Both the position numbers and the translations under genes were made by a program. A stretch of 64,000 bases of DNA, from positions 3,224,001 to 3,288,000 of the forward strand of contig CASHTG010000001.1 in assembly GCA_949357655.1 (NCBI GenBank). Direction: 5' to 3'. The notes beneath the pieces were generated by a model. The model saw only the letters and a program-made list of their open reading frames with translations, searched no databases and was not told where the DNA came from. Of the stretch, positions 10,271-21,078 are shown piece after piece; positions within the stretch are counted from its first letter, which is position 1; each line of letters begins with the position of its first letter. Source of the stretch: Parascedosporium putredinis. Taxonomy: Eukaryota; Ascomycota; Sordariomycetes; Microascales; Microascaceae.

Positions 10271-12376
10271 TTAGAGAAACCCCTGCTCTCTAAGGACTCT
10301 CATTATCTGCTCGGTGTCCTGAGCCTCCGGGTTCGGCAGAGGAATGATGTCCCCAGTGTTGATGTGGTTCTTCCAATACTTCAGGCCTTCGGCGCCCTCC
10401 TCTCGGCAGAGAGCCCCCTTCTCTTCTGCCATCTCAAGCTCCTCCTCTGCCACTCCAAGACTCCACCCAAAACGCTGAGCGGCCTCCTGTGCTGTGATCC
10501 CCACTCCAAACTGATGCCAATCCCATGGAACCTCCTTCTCTGGGGGAAATTCATGAAGATCTTGTAGCCACGTGAGAATGGCCGCGACGATGCTCTCGTC
10601 AGTGCGATCATGACCTTGCACCACCATAACCCCGCTCTTGAAAGTCCTCAGCCGTACTGGTAGCTTTAGCGTTTCCCATAGCCTTGCAGCCTTCTCAAAG
10701 TCCTTGGGGCTGACGAGCTCAACCCCGCCCCTCGCCCTGTTGAAGGTGGCCCAGAGGTCTACGAGGCTCACCACCCCGCCCGCCTTCTTGAGAACCCCGC
10801 GGGAGTCGTCCGTCAGGAACTCCGCAAGGTTGCGGGCCAGTTCAGAGAGGTAGAGGGACTCAGAGCTGCTTCCGCCCCCAACAATATCCTTTGTGGTCAC
10901 CAAGCCAAGCTGGTTGACCAATGCGCTAGCCTCGAGCGCCGCGCTACCTCCTATCCCGTTGACCTGTCGAGCAAATTGCTCTGCTAGCGCCACGATCTCT
11001 TTCGCGGATGCCATCAGGGACTCGAGGTCCTCAAACGCATCTCCGATCACAAGCTCGTTGTTTCTTCGCATGGCCAAGCCTCGTTGTTCGAGTGCTGCGA
11101 TTCCGGCTGCTTTCGTGGTGTTCCTCGCGTCACTAGCAATTCCGGCCGAGCCCGACGGGCTAAGCTCTTCATCGCCTCGGCCACCCTTAGGGATGGCTGG
11201 CGCACCGTGCAGAAGCCACTTCCTCTGAGTCATGGAGCCCTTCAGACGCTCATAAAAGATCTTGTCCCCGCCGCCCCGGAACGAGATCTTGATACTGTTA
11301 AGGGTATCCGTCTTAGATGGGCCGGTACTTGAAACTGGTCCCGGAGACTCTGTTCTTGTTACGTCTGGCCGTAACGGGGAAGCAGAAGGCTGCTGGGAGA
11401 CAAGTGAAGCCCCGCACATTTCGCAGGAGAGGAGGGAAGGATGATTTAGAAAAGTGCAACGAGGACATTGGAAGGATGCACTGGTGTCAGTGGTGGCGGA
11501 TTTCGTAGCGGGCTGCGTAGCCCTCGGGCTAGTTGTTTCTCCCGCTAATCCCGTAGTAGACGAAGATGATATGGGCGGGAGAGCTGGTCCCGCGCCGTTC
11601 GCCGCAGGGGATGCCGTGGCCCTGTTGTTCGCATTCGAGATTGCCGCCTTGAGCACATGCGTAAGACTAGGCTTGATGCCACATGCTAGGCAAGGAGGCA
11701 ACGGACTATTCGCCGTAGCTGTAGTAGGGTCGAAGTTCGAGGGAACCGGGTTCGAGAAACTGCAGATGACGCATACCCAAGTGGCCGCGGTCACCGGAAC
11801 CTGCTCCGGTTGCTGGGTCCTAGGGCTACCTACTCGTCGGCCTAGTGACCCGGGGCTGTTCAAGGGAGCATTGCCGCGCTTCGGTGGCTTCGGTACAAGC
11901 GTGACTTTGGGCGAAGATTTGAGGAACCTAGCCTACGAGTGGAGTTTACTGTTAACTCAAAAGACGGCACCTGGAACAAGTCAAGCTCGGGGTGGGCGAC
12001 GTTTGCCAAGGAGATCTGCCAACGGAGGGACGGGGGCCGAGATAAGGGAGAGAGTAGGGCTAGGGAGGGCATCGATTCTTACGTATGACTCGTAGCGCTC
12101 AACATCCTTGAGCTCAAGCGCGACGGAATACTTGCGCGGTTCATTTTTGTCCACGTAGCATACCCGATGCGACGTCAAGTAGACTTGGCCATTCTGATGG
12201 TTGGGGAGTTTATACTTGCTAGGGCATCACCAGCTGTTAGCGCATAGCTTGGAAACGGCCACGGATGGTGCATACCCCTCATAAAGGCCGACATTGTCCT
12301 GAACGAAGAGGAGGACTTCGTCAGGAAGGTAGGACGGGCGAAGCGCAGTCGTGAGGTCTATGGTCTTAAGAAACAT
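10271..12376 (-). CDS. VPS36: ESCRT-II subunit Vps36
   Basis: Endosomal sorting subunit that binds ubiquitinated cargo and phosphoinositides and links ESCRT-I to ESCRT-II. Exons: 12376-12276, 12218-12083, 11932-10271, giving 632 residues with no frame break. The GLUE domain starts at residue 1 (FLKTIDLTTALRPSYLPDEV), continues through KYSVALELKDVERYESY / ARFLKSSPKVTLVPKP, and is split by two inserted Npl4-type zinc fingers (CVIC…CLACG at about residues 110-142, CPRCTF…CEMCG at about 215-233). GLUE resumes with IKISFRGGGDKIFYERL. The last 260 residues form the EAP30 winged-helix pair, ending NTGDIIPLPNPEAQDTEQI. The exon 2/3 acceptor was chosen at 11933 because it preserves phase 0. It is the only gene in the window without an apparent indel. 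Its 5' end faces THP3 across 750 bp. Confidence 0.95.
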
Positions 12377-13126
12377 CCGTCACATTTAACTTGGAGATAG
12401 GTCGCTAGATCTCTGTTGGCTTGAAGACAAGCTAATGATTTGCTTTATTTTTCTCTTGAATGAGGGTCGGGGTCGCAATATCTACGCTGGGGCTGCCAAT
12501 CTACCATGACCCCCACCCGCAGGTTGACGTAGTTCGTCGTGAGCCAGTGACCACTTCCGAGAAGTCTGATGAAGCTTCGCATGAAGGCCGTACCTGACAG
12601 CTGGTTACATGTGGTGGAGAGCTGGCATCAACCCACAGAGAGGTAAACTCCGCAAACGAAGCTACCCCATGAATACTTTGATATGAAGTCTCGTATAGAT
12701 TATATACAGGTAGTATTCTTCCCTTTACTATTTTGTTTTGGTTTTAATTCTTAATTTCTTATTTTATTTCTCCTTTTTCTTATCCTTTGGAGCACGAAAC
12801 TCGTTGAACTTGTTCGTGGAGTGAGGAGGCAAGGGAGGGTTTGCAGGCTTTATTATGTCAGCAGAAGACAGGTCATGTGCACCGTGGTTTGAAGTCATCA
12901 ATGTCTCCGACGCCCATCAAATTGACCAAATTCCTCTCACAATCAATCACCAACTACCAAGACATTCAGCCCAACGGCAGGAACGCTGTCGCTCTCTTCT
13001 CTTGATATTTCTTCTCACCTCCCCTTCGCCGGTCGTAAAGCAAGTGACTCGTAGCCTTTTCTCCGAATACTAATCCCCTAGTTCCTCTCACCAGGGCCAC
13101 ACAGCAATCACGACAATGATGCCTGG
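12377..13126. other. divergent promoter region VPS36/THP3
   Basis: A 750-bp gene-free region between two divergent start codons. It contains a T-rich stretch at 12720-12785 and should carry both promoters. No duplicate motif or small gene is evident. Two ATGs at 13116-13121, in frame with each other but not with THP3, would make a 24- or 25-residue upstream ORF that overlaps the chosen THP3 start. Confidence 0.5.
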
Positions 13127-14877
13127 ATGGCAGGCAGTTTCCCCCAAGCGGGCGGACACCCTTCAGCAACCACCGCAACCACGACCCTAAACTACGCCTA
13201 TCAAGCTAGTAAGTCTCCTCTAGCCAGCCCGTCGCCATCGGCACCTTGCTGTTGCATCTCATCAGGCAGCATGCTGACTACTGCTCCAGAACCCGCGTAT
13301 ATTCCCGTTCAAGTCCAACACGGTTTCTCACAGCACACCCCCAACCTCGGGTGGCATATGGATATGTTTCCTCCATCGCAGCTGGCGCAAAACCCGCAAA
13401 CTGCTACTATACAAGCCCCTGTTACCCCCTCGAGTACACAAGCCCCAGCTCAGCAGCAAAAATTGACTGGCCCGACTCAGTTCGCTCCTATGTTCAAAGA
13501 ACCTTTTTGAGAGAAATCATGACCCAACTATTCCAAAGGCGGATGTCGAAGCCAAATTGAAGGACGTGATCACGCAAGCCAAGGACAGCGGGCAGCTCTA
13601 CAGTACAGACTGGGAGAACATGCCCCTTCCTCAGGCTTTAATAAAAGAGCAAAGGAACATGGGGCTCAGGCCGCACACGGGTATTGTATCCCCATCCGTG
13701 GCCGTCCCGGCTCTCTACCCTCTCAACTCATCGTCAGCCTCGTCTTCTAAGAAGCGCAAGTCAACGGATACGCTTGTAGACGAGAATCGCTCTTCACCCA
13801 CTCCCCATGGCGGTCTACTAACCAGTCTCGAAATACCCTTGAGGATCGTATCTCATTCCGGCCTGCTGAAAAACGCCCAGGCCTTGATGAGCCGCTTGCA
13901 AAATCTAGTAAGTTCCAAAAACAACAAGAGAAGCGCCTCCGGCGCTTCGAGGGCGGTTACAAGTCAACCTACCGAAGCCCGAGCCCCCACCTTCAGACGG
14001 TCCTGTGGTAGGAACCTGCCAGGATTTGGAAAAAGGTACCTCCGCCTCACGGCTCCGCCCGTCGCATCGAAGGTGCGCCCTGAAGATATCCTGCGTCAAA
14101 CCCTGGACCTTTTGAAGAAGAAATGGAGGAAGGAAAGCAACTACTCGTATATCTGCGACCAGTTCAAGTCCATGCGCCAGGACCTGACCGTACAGCGAAT
14201 CAAAAATGAGTTCACCGTCTCGGTATACGAAATTCACGCCCGGATAGCCTTGGAAAAGGGGGATCTTGGTGAGTTTAATCAGTGCCAAACCCAGCTGAGG
14301 TGGCTATATCAGCTTGGCCTGAAAGGAAATCCCACCGAGTTCAAGGCATATCGTATCTTGTATTTCATCCACACCGCGAATCTTACCGGCCTCGTCGAGG
14401 CCATTGCAGATCTAACCCCAGCAGAGAAAAAGGAAGTACCCATCAAGCATGCCCTTGACGTTCGTTCTGCTCTTGTCTTGGGAAATTACCACAAATTTTT
14501 CCAGCTTTACCTAGACACTCCAAATATGGGAGCATATCTCATGGATATGTTCGTAGTACGAGAACGTCTTGCTGCCTTGTGCAATATCTGCCGATCGTAC
14601 GTTTATCCCAAGTCCCCTCCCACACACTCAGTAACCTGAAGCTAACCATTTCTCGCCTTTCAGATATAAGCCTGACGTGAAGCTAAGATTCATCACCGAA
14701 GAGTTGGGATTCGAATCCGATGCAGATGCTGCCCAGTTTATTGTTGACAATCACGGCCAGCACCTTCTCGAAGAGCGTGATGACTCAATCGTCTTCCTCT
14801 CCGGAAAGGCTGGAGCGCTCTTCGAAGGCTCGAAAGCCGCCGCTTTCAAAAGAGTAGACATCAAGGGCCAGATATAG
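13127..14877 (+). CDS. THP3: SAC3/GANP-domain protein (Thp3/LENG8 family)
   Basis: Family members act in transcription elongation and mRNA export/processing, with a Csn12-type partner in yeast. Exons: 13127-13208, 13290-14596, 14664-14877; corrected length 535 residues. The N-terminal third is Q/P/T-rich. The conserved part contains KIDWPDSVRSYVQRTF, FERNHDPTIPKADVEAKL, PLPQALIKEQR and the SAC3 domain from RYLRLTAPP through YICDQFKSMRQDLTVQRIKN, NQCQTQLRWLYQLG and YRILYFI to the end. Five breaks interrupt the frame, each fixed by one extra base in a run: A 13458-13462, T 13504-13508, C 13803-13806, C 13984-13988 and A 14030-14034. Start 13127 is chosen because the frame from it joins the exon 2 frame through the GTAAGT intron at 13209; the true N-terminus is not certain. 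Confidence 0.85.
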
Positions 14878-17800
14878 GGACCCGAAACCTGCTACACTTA
14901 TTCCGCCCCTCGCACTGCCGACACCCCTCGTCATTGCCTTCACCCCTTCCCTTCCCCGACTCTCTTGCACATTCGTATACTCTAGCTTTGACGCAACCAC
15001 CTTATCTCAAGTGTGGGAAAGAAGCAGCCGATGGCACCTTGGTGTCATCCGTTCTGGACCGACGATGGCTTTCAAAAGCAACCGGCTAGCATCGACTTGA
15101 CCCGTCGGGTTTTGGCTGTATGCTGAGAGGCGACCTTGCTCTCAACCTGCTCACCTCCGTAGCCCCGTCTTTCTGCTTCGTTTCGACTGTGATTCTGACG
15201 GCCTGGCGATCGTTTCTTCTTTTCTACTTTCTTCGCCCTTTTACTTCTCTTTATCTTAAAAACCCTTGCGTTGTTTCCCTTTCCACCCGCGTTCGACGGT
15301 TGCCAGCCTGGATCAACGCGGGACTTCGCTGATAATCCTTCCCGGTTGAGCGCCCCTTAATATACACTGTGCTAGCTTTGAGCGAGCTTGGTGATTGGCG
15401 CCTTTCGTCGCAAAGATGCATGGCTTCCTGTCTCTAACAGGATATTCCGGTCTCGGTGCCAGGGGGAGGGACGCTGCTATTTATTTATCTCTTGTCAGAC
15501 AGCTCTCAACATGATGTTGTTGGGATGCGAATTGGATCTGAACTGGCGTTTTTGTGGTTTCTGAAGGACCTAGGCGCCATTGGTTCGGCGTTCAAGGCTG
15601 CCATGGAGAATGCATCAATGGATGGTTTTGTAGACCTCATTAGATCATATCTCTGCGCACCTGGGGCAAAAGTTTGTCCTGTCTATGCCTGTATTTTAGG
15701 CTCTCGATAATTATTGAACTTCACGTTACATTCTAGCCTTCCCCTCGCGTGGTATGAGCCTACAACTTGCGTTTTGTGTCCTACCTGTGATCCATTCTAA
15801 GCCGCATTGATGGCAAGGAACGGGAGGTGGTGGGTACTCTTTGCAAGGCTGGAGAGTTCCTAGCCCGGTTCCGGCGGGAAGCACCACTGCATGTAGTCGA
15901 GTCTACCCGTGTGCCTGTTTTTAAACATGCCGGGCTCGCCGGTTTGGCTTCGTGTGAGATGTTTGGAGTACCGCATAAAATGGTATCCGTCACCCTCCTC
16001 TTCGAGGAATAGTATAGAAGCATGATGGAAGCTTGGGGTCTTGAAATGCACAGGTTTTTGCATAACGGTGTTCACGTCAGGTATTTGATTCGAAAGACCA
16101 AAGCCAGCGTCGCTTCATCGAGGACTTTGGCCCTTGTAAACTAAACGAGGGTATTCATAAGCGCGGACAGCAGGGAGGGTAGTTGAAGTTTCAGATTGCC
16201 CTGCTCGCCGGGACGGAATGGGCGGGATCCGACGTGAATGGGGCAGGTGTCCAACATTTATTGGGCACGACCTTGACAGGATTTGGGATTTGGAATGTTT
16301 TGGAAGAACCCAAGTTCCATCATCGATGCATTATCCGGCATTTGCATTGCATTCTCCATTTGTTCAACACCCCAACACGCATGGAAGTACAAAGAACAAG
16401 ATGTGCATAGGAGATGAGCCTCTGAACTGCTCTCGAAAAGAGAGGCTAGAATCCTTGAGAAAAATGCGCCCGGTATATCTAATGTTCCTCAACAGCTTTT
16501 CTTGAATCTCGCTGAGCGGCGTCTCCGTGTTCATCAGCAACCTCTTCGGGTGGCTAAAGTCAAACATGTACAACAACTACAGCAGCTGCGAGCTCGAGAC
16601 TCAACCGAGAGGATGAGGGGCGCCTCAGTCAGTGGAGAAGATGGGATGGATGTACTGTTTATGGCTCTTACTCCGCTGGTGCAGGTTATTGATGGGGGCC
16701 GAGGCGAAGAAGGTGGGTGACGGTTTTTTCCCCCTGTCCATGGAAGGAATCGAAGCCATCGAGCATACTTGCTTCCATACCCCTGGGCGCTATTTGGCTG
16801 TCTTCATCCCTTGGGGTGCGCCTTGGACCAGGGTTTAAAGTGGCTCTGTGCCAGTGTGCTGATGGAAAATCAAGGGTTCACAGGGATTTCGAAACTCGGG
16901 AATGGGGCCTGGGGGACGGCAGGCGCTGCTTGGCTGGCCGAGCCCTGGTCCGTTAGCAGCGGATTTCCCACTCCCGTGGACAGTGCTTCCCTGTGCTCCA
17001 TTGTGATGGCGACGTCAGAATCGATGAGCGAGCCAATTGACGGGTTAAGCTAGGCCAGTGAGAAGCCTTTAGCGGCTCATCGATGAATTGATGGATCCCT
17101 TCTACAATTCAGATTGATCGGCAGCACTAGAGGTGGCGGAAGCACGAGTACGCTATATCTATCGCATTCAATGTTCTCAGTGATAAACAGACTTGACAGA
17201 ATGGGTTGTTCAATGCCACAGTGACAATGTTGGCCAGCCTCAACAGGCCCCACCCTCGGATTGAGGTGGTACAGTGACCCACGAACGATCAATGCGGTCC
17301 AAGCAACAGCAACGAACTGTCAGGATCTCGTTGTGAAAGGGCCACCACTATCAAACCGTGTTGATCTAAATCGTATGGAATGTATGAACGCATGCTACTC
17401 ACAAGTTGTAGCTATTCTCGGCCCTTTGAGCAGTCCATACTATCCCTTGGTCACTGTTATTCTCGCCACCCTCGTCTTGGTGATGAACGACAGCTAAGCC
17501 GCCTTTCGTTGACGCGAGTTTGAGAAATTCATTTATGCGGGACTAGATCTATGTCTTTGCTTGCTTGTTCGGCGCATTGGGTTCGACCTTCCCTCAGGTA
17601 AGAACAGGAGAAGAGCCGCGGAACGCAAGCAGGACGACGGGGAAACAACGAGCCACACAACTTCCAGAAGACAGAATCTTCAACTCTCGTTCCTGTCCCT
17701 GTCCCTGTCTCCGTCAGACTCGAGATCGACAGCCACTAGCTCTAGAACCTTCCCGGCGCGTTGAAGTGGTCGAGGCCGCCCGATCTAATCTACTATACTA

Positions 17801-18103
17801 GAAATTTCTCCGAACACCAAGTTTGATGCTCGCGGATGCCGGATAATTTTCACAAAAGCCCGGCAAGGCCACATCCTCGCGGAGATTGTCAAAACGCTTA
17901 ACAATGGACGCCGTCATTTCAGGTTTTACCTCGAGCTTCGGGAAAGAAGGCATCGCTAAATCTAGAGATAGAGGCCCAGGGGCTGCGAATGCGCAACTTG
18001 GAGGCATGCCCAAACGTGTGCTTCAGAGCGTCCAACGAGGAGTTGTGATCGCATGCCACAGAGTTTCGAGCAAGAAGCCATCTGTTGATGATGTGATGAT
18101 TCT

Positions 18104-18150
18104 CTTTTATTTTTCTTTTATTTTTTTCTTTTATTTTTATTTTTATTTAA
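18104..18150. repeat. T/A-rich low-complexity tract
   Basis: Plus strand consists of T runs of 4-7 broken by single A or C (CTTTTATTTTT-like units). It is the most AT-rich short tract in this spacer. Exact run lengths are doubtful. Confidence 0.7.
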
Positions 18151-19343
18151 CCTTTTCCTTTTGGGGGCTTCTTGTCTTAGCCCTCTCCCTTATTTGTATT
18201 TGGGGGCAGCCGCAGCCTTCGACGCCCAGAGTTCAATCAATCAACAGTCGAAGAAGCCGATCCATTCATACGGTTTGATTCTGGATGAAATTGAGGGGCC
18301 GTCCTTGAATTGAACATCAATGGAAAGAAGAAGGAGGGAGGGGTTCCATCAAGGCGCCAGCGATTGCTAGCGTACCAAACCCACCTAATAAAACATCCAC
18401 TAATACAAAAACAGGACCGCTTACCCACCGCTGGCGAGGCAGGATCTCGTTGGTCGGGACGCAACAATTGCTCAAGTGAACCTAGCCGGCGAGCCTATCG
18501 ATTAGCGAAAGTGATGGCTAGGGTGGCACTAGGCGCTGATGGAGGGAGGGAGGAAAAAGAGTTGGGAGGCAAGGAGGGCATTGCATTGACTCAGCGGTGC
18601 CATGGTTTTCCGGATCGACGAGGTATTATTGCATGGATTGATTCATCGTGCGCAAACATGCATCGGCGCGAGATGTCCATCCGAAGTCACAGATAAATGC
18701 ACCTTTTCCAATGCTAACTGAGCTGAATCTGACGCAGTTCCCTGCCCCCACCAAATATGAGTCTGCTATCTCACCCTATCCTGGAATCGCGTTGTCGTAG
18801 TCAACTTGACCCAACACTTTGGAAAAGCAAAGGGTGCAGTAGAACATAGCCTCAGCGTGCAAGCAAGAGTGCCTAGCCGGTTAGCGAGGAGCAGACTTGG
18901 TTTCTCCCTTCCCTTTCGCCTTTTCTATCCATGATGCTTGACACCTCCATCTCCAGCTTTGGCGCCTAGAAACGACTTGACGTTTTGTGCAGCCTTTCTA
19001 AGCGTACTGGAGTGGCGACGACCTCAGGCATTCCATGGTGCCGCGAAGAACCAGAAAAAAATGAAGGAGAAAAATGAAAGAAAAACTGACTGCCCCAGCC
19101 ATTATGTTTTCGCGAATCGCAAATCTAGGCCTAAGTAGGTCAATGGAGAGTACCCCGAGGTGAGAATTGATATCAAATATTGTGCGCTCAACGTCTGCTC
19201 GATGCGTCGTGCACGTGGAAATGTAGTGCGCGGGCTCCGAGCTAAAATGGCGGATGGCGATATCCATAGATCCATCAGTGGGTCAAGTTCATGGGCTGGG
19301 GTTCGATATCCTTCATGGACAGATCCATGGGTGAGTGGGGTGG

Positions 19344-19367
19344 GATGGGTTGGATGGGTTGGATGGC
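19344..19367. repeat. 9-bp tandem repeat
   Basis: Unit GATGGGTTG occurs twice in tandem and is followed by a partial third copy, in the non-coding spacer upstream of BEM1. Confidence 0.7.
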
Positions 19368-19724
19368 TCAAGCGGATTCAAGTGGATGTCCGGTATCCCT
19401 GGTACCTAATCATGCTGCACCGTCTCGAGCCGCGTCCGCTTGGGCTAAGCACAGGCCACTTCAGACAACATGAACATTGGACTGAGAGAACATTTGAACT
19501 TGAAGGGGTGGAATGCTACGAGCCTAGGCCTGGACGGCTTCTCCGCCCTGCCTTGTACCCCTACACGCTTTCAACGTACCTCTGCCCCTCCCAGAGATGT
19601 TGTTTCCCAAAACGGCCCTCTCTGCCCCCTCCCACTGCCTAGGAATACCTAGGAATATGGAGAGGTATTGGGGGGATTGCTCAGATTCCTCTGAGCCTGC
19701 TTCAATGTTCTAATACCAGCGGCG

Positions 19725-19738
19725 ATCAATCGATTGAT
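19725..19738. promoter_or_regulatory. perfect 14-bp palindrome
   Basis: ATCAATCGATTGAT is its own reverse complement. It lies in the spacer before BEM1 and resembles other palindromes found in spacers of this window (30532-30547, 43997-44020, 51747-51758). A binding site for a dimeric regulator is possible but unproven. Confidence 0.35.
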
Positions 19739-21078
19739 GGGTTCCCTCACTCGCCAACGCTTTTCCACCACACGGGTCTCACTTCTCTCCTGTCCTTCCG
19801 ACATGCAGGATCCATCCCCTAGCCTCTCTCTCTCTTGTTCCACCAGCGCCCAACGAGAGCCGCCGCCCGCGCCCGCCTCCCCTCCCCCAATCCACACCAC
19901 AAAGTCCACCTTGACCCATGTCCCAGAGGAGACGACCGATCGATACTTGCATCCACACCAAACCCGCCAAAACGAAATCATTCGGACGTTCCAGTGCCCT
20001 GGCCCCAAAGTACCGTGTACCCTTTGGCTTTCGAATTGATATCATTGATCGCCTTCGCATCACCAGCACCCGCACCTGCCCCAGCTTCGTCCTGCACTAA
20101 CCGTGACTCCCGCGAGCCTATGGAAAGGAAAGGGTAGACCCCATCGGCTTGACTGGTCCTTGCATTTGCTTGCCCCATCAACCTGCGCTGTCCCTGGTCT
20201 GGTCCCGTCCCTCTTCTATCTACCCACATCCATCAATCCAACTATTCTTCCCATCATCCCGTCCCAGGTCGGCCTCTCTCTCCACAAAACGCATTTTGCG
20301 CTCCTCAGTATCGCGTGATTTTCTACACAGCGAGTCCCATACTTCTATCTTTGAGGTCGTGGTCTCCTCACCTGCTCGAACCTGCAGTATCTTGCCTTCC
20401 TCGACTTGCGAGATTAATTTCGGCTGCCGCACCGTCCCACCCTCGATATCTCGACCTACCCTAGCCTCTTCGAAAAATCGTCGCTGAAAAAGCATTTACG
20501 CTACTCCCTCCAACTCAATAAAACCCACGAATCACCTGCGCATCAGTGCCCCAAGATCCAGTGTCCAACTCCCGACTTTAAAAGTTTTCAGTAGACGGCG
20601 ACACCATTTTCATCATTAATTTGCCCTTCGATACGTCGTTAAACTCCAGCCGACCCTGTCCTTTTCCCCTCACCCCGCCGGTATCTCCACCCGCCCCCTC
20701 TATCCCGTGACAATAGCTCGCGGCTTCGCAAGATCGAGAGCAAGGACACGATAGGTTTTCCCACTTACCCACAGCCTCGTCTACAATTTGTAGCCCGTTG
20801 ATCACTTCGCGCGTTTGTTCGCTTCAATCTGTTGATCCGCAATCTTGACGTTGCGACAGGCTTTGGGCTCAATACCATAGCCTAGGCTCCTTGTTCGTGT
20901 GGTCGTTCCTTTTCTTTTTCTTTCACTTTGCTGGGGGAAGGCGACCACAACAGTCTCCTCCGGGCACGCATTCGCTTTTCGGAAAGAGCCGGCCCTTGTC
21001 GAGAATCGTTGGTACGGCTGAAAGAGGCCATCCGCTTAGCCCCTACTACATTGCGGCTCTCATTGTGCGCAGGCAAAG

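Larger units (their letters stand above)
14878..21078. other. 6.2-kb gene-free spacer and BEM1 leader
   Basis: I find no protein similarity on either strand. The open frames are below 160 codons, mutually overlapping and without motifs. Features seen: an A/T tract at 18104-18150 of repeated CTTTTATTTTT-like units, a 9-bp tandem repeat at 19344-19367, a 14-bp palindrome at 19725-19738, and CT-rich sequence from 19730 to 20700 that probably belongs to the BEM1 promoter and leader. A non-coding RNA gene cannot be excluded. Confidence 0.45.

Noticed and set aside
11454..12095. 213-codon plus-strand frame
   Set aside because: Antisense to conserved VPS36 exons and without similarity.
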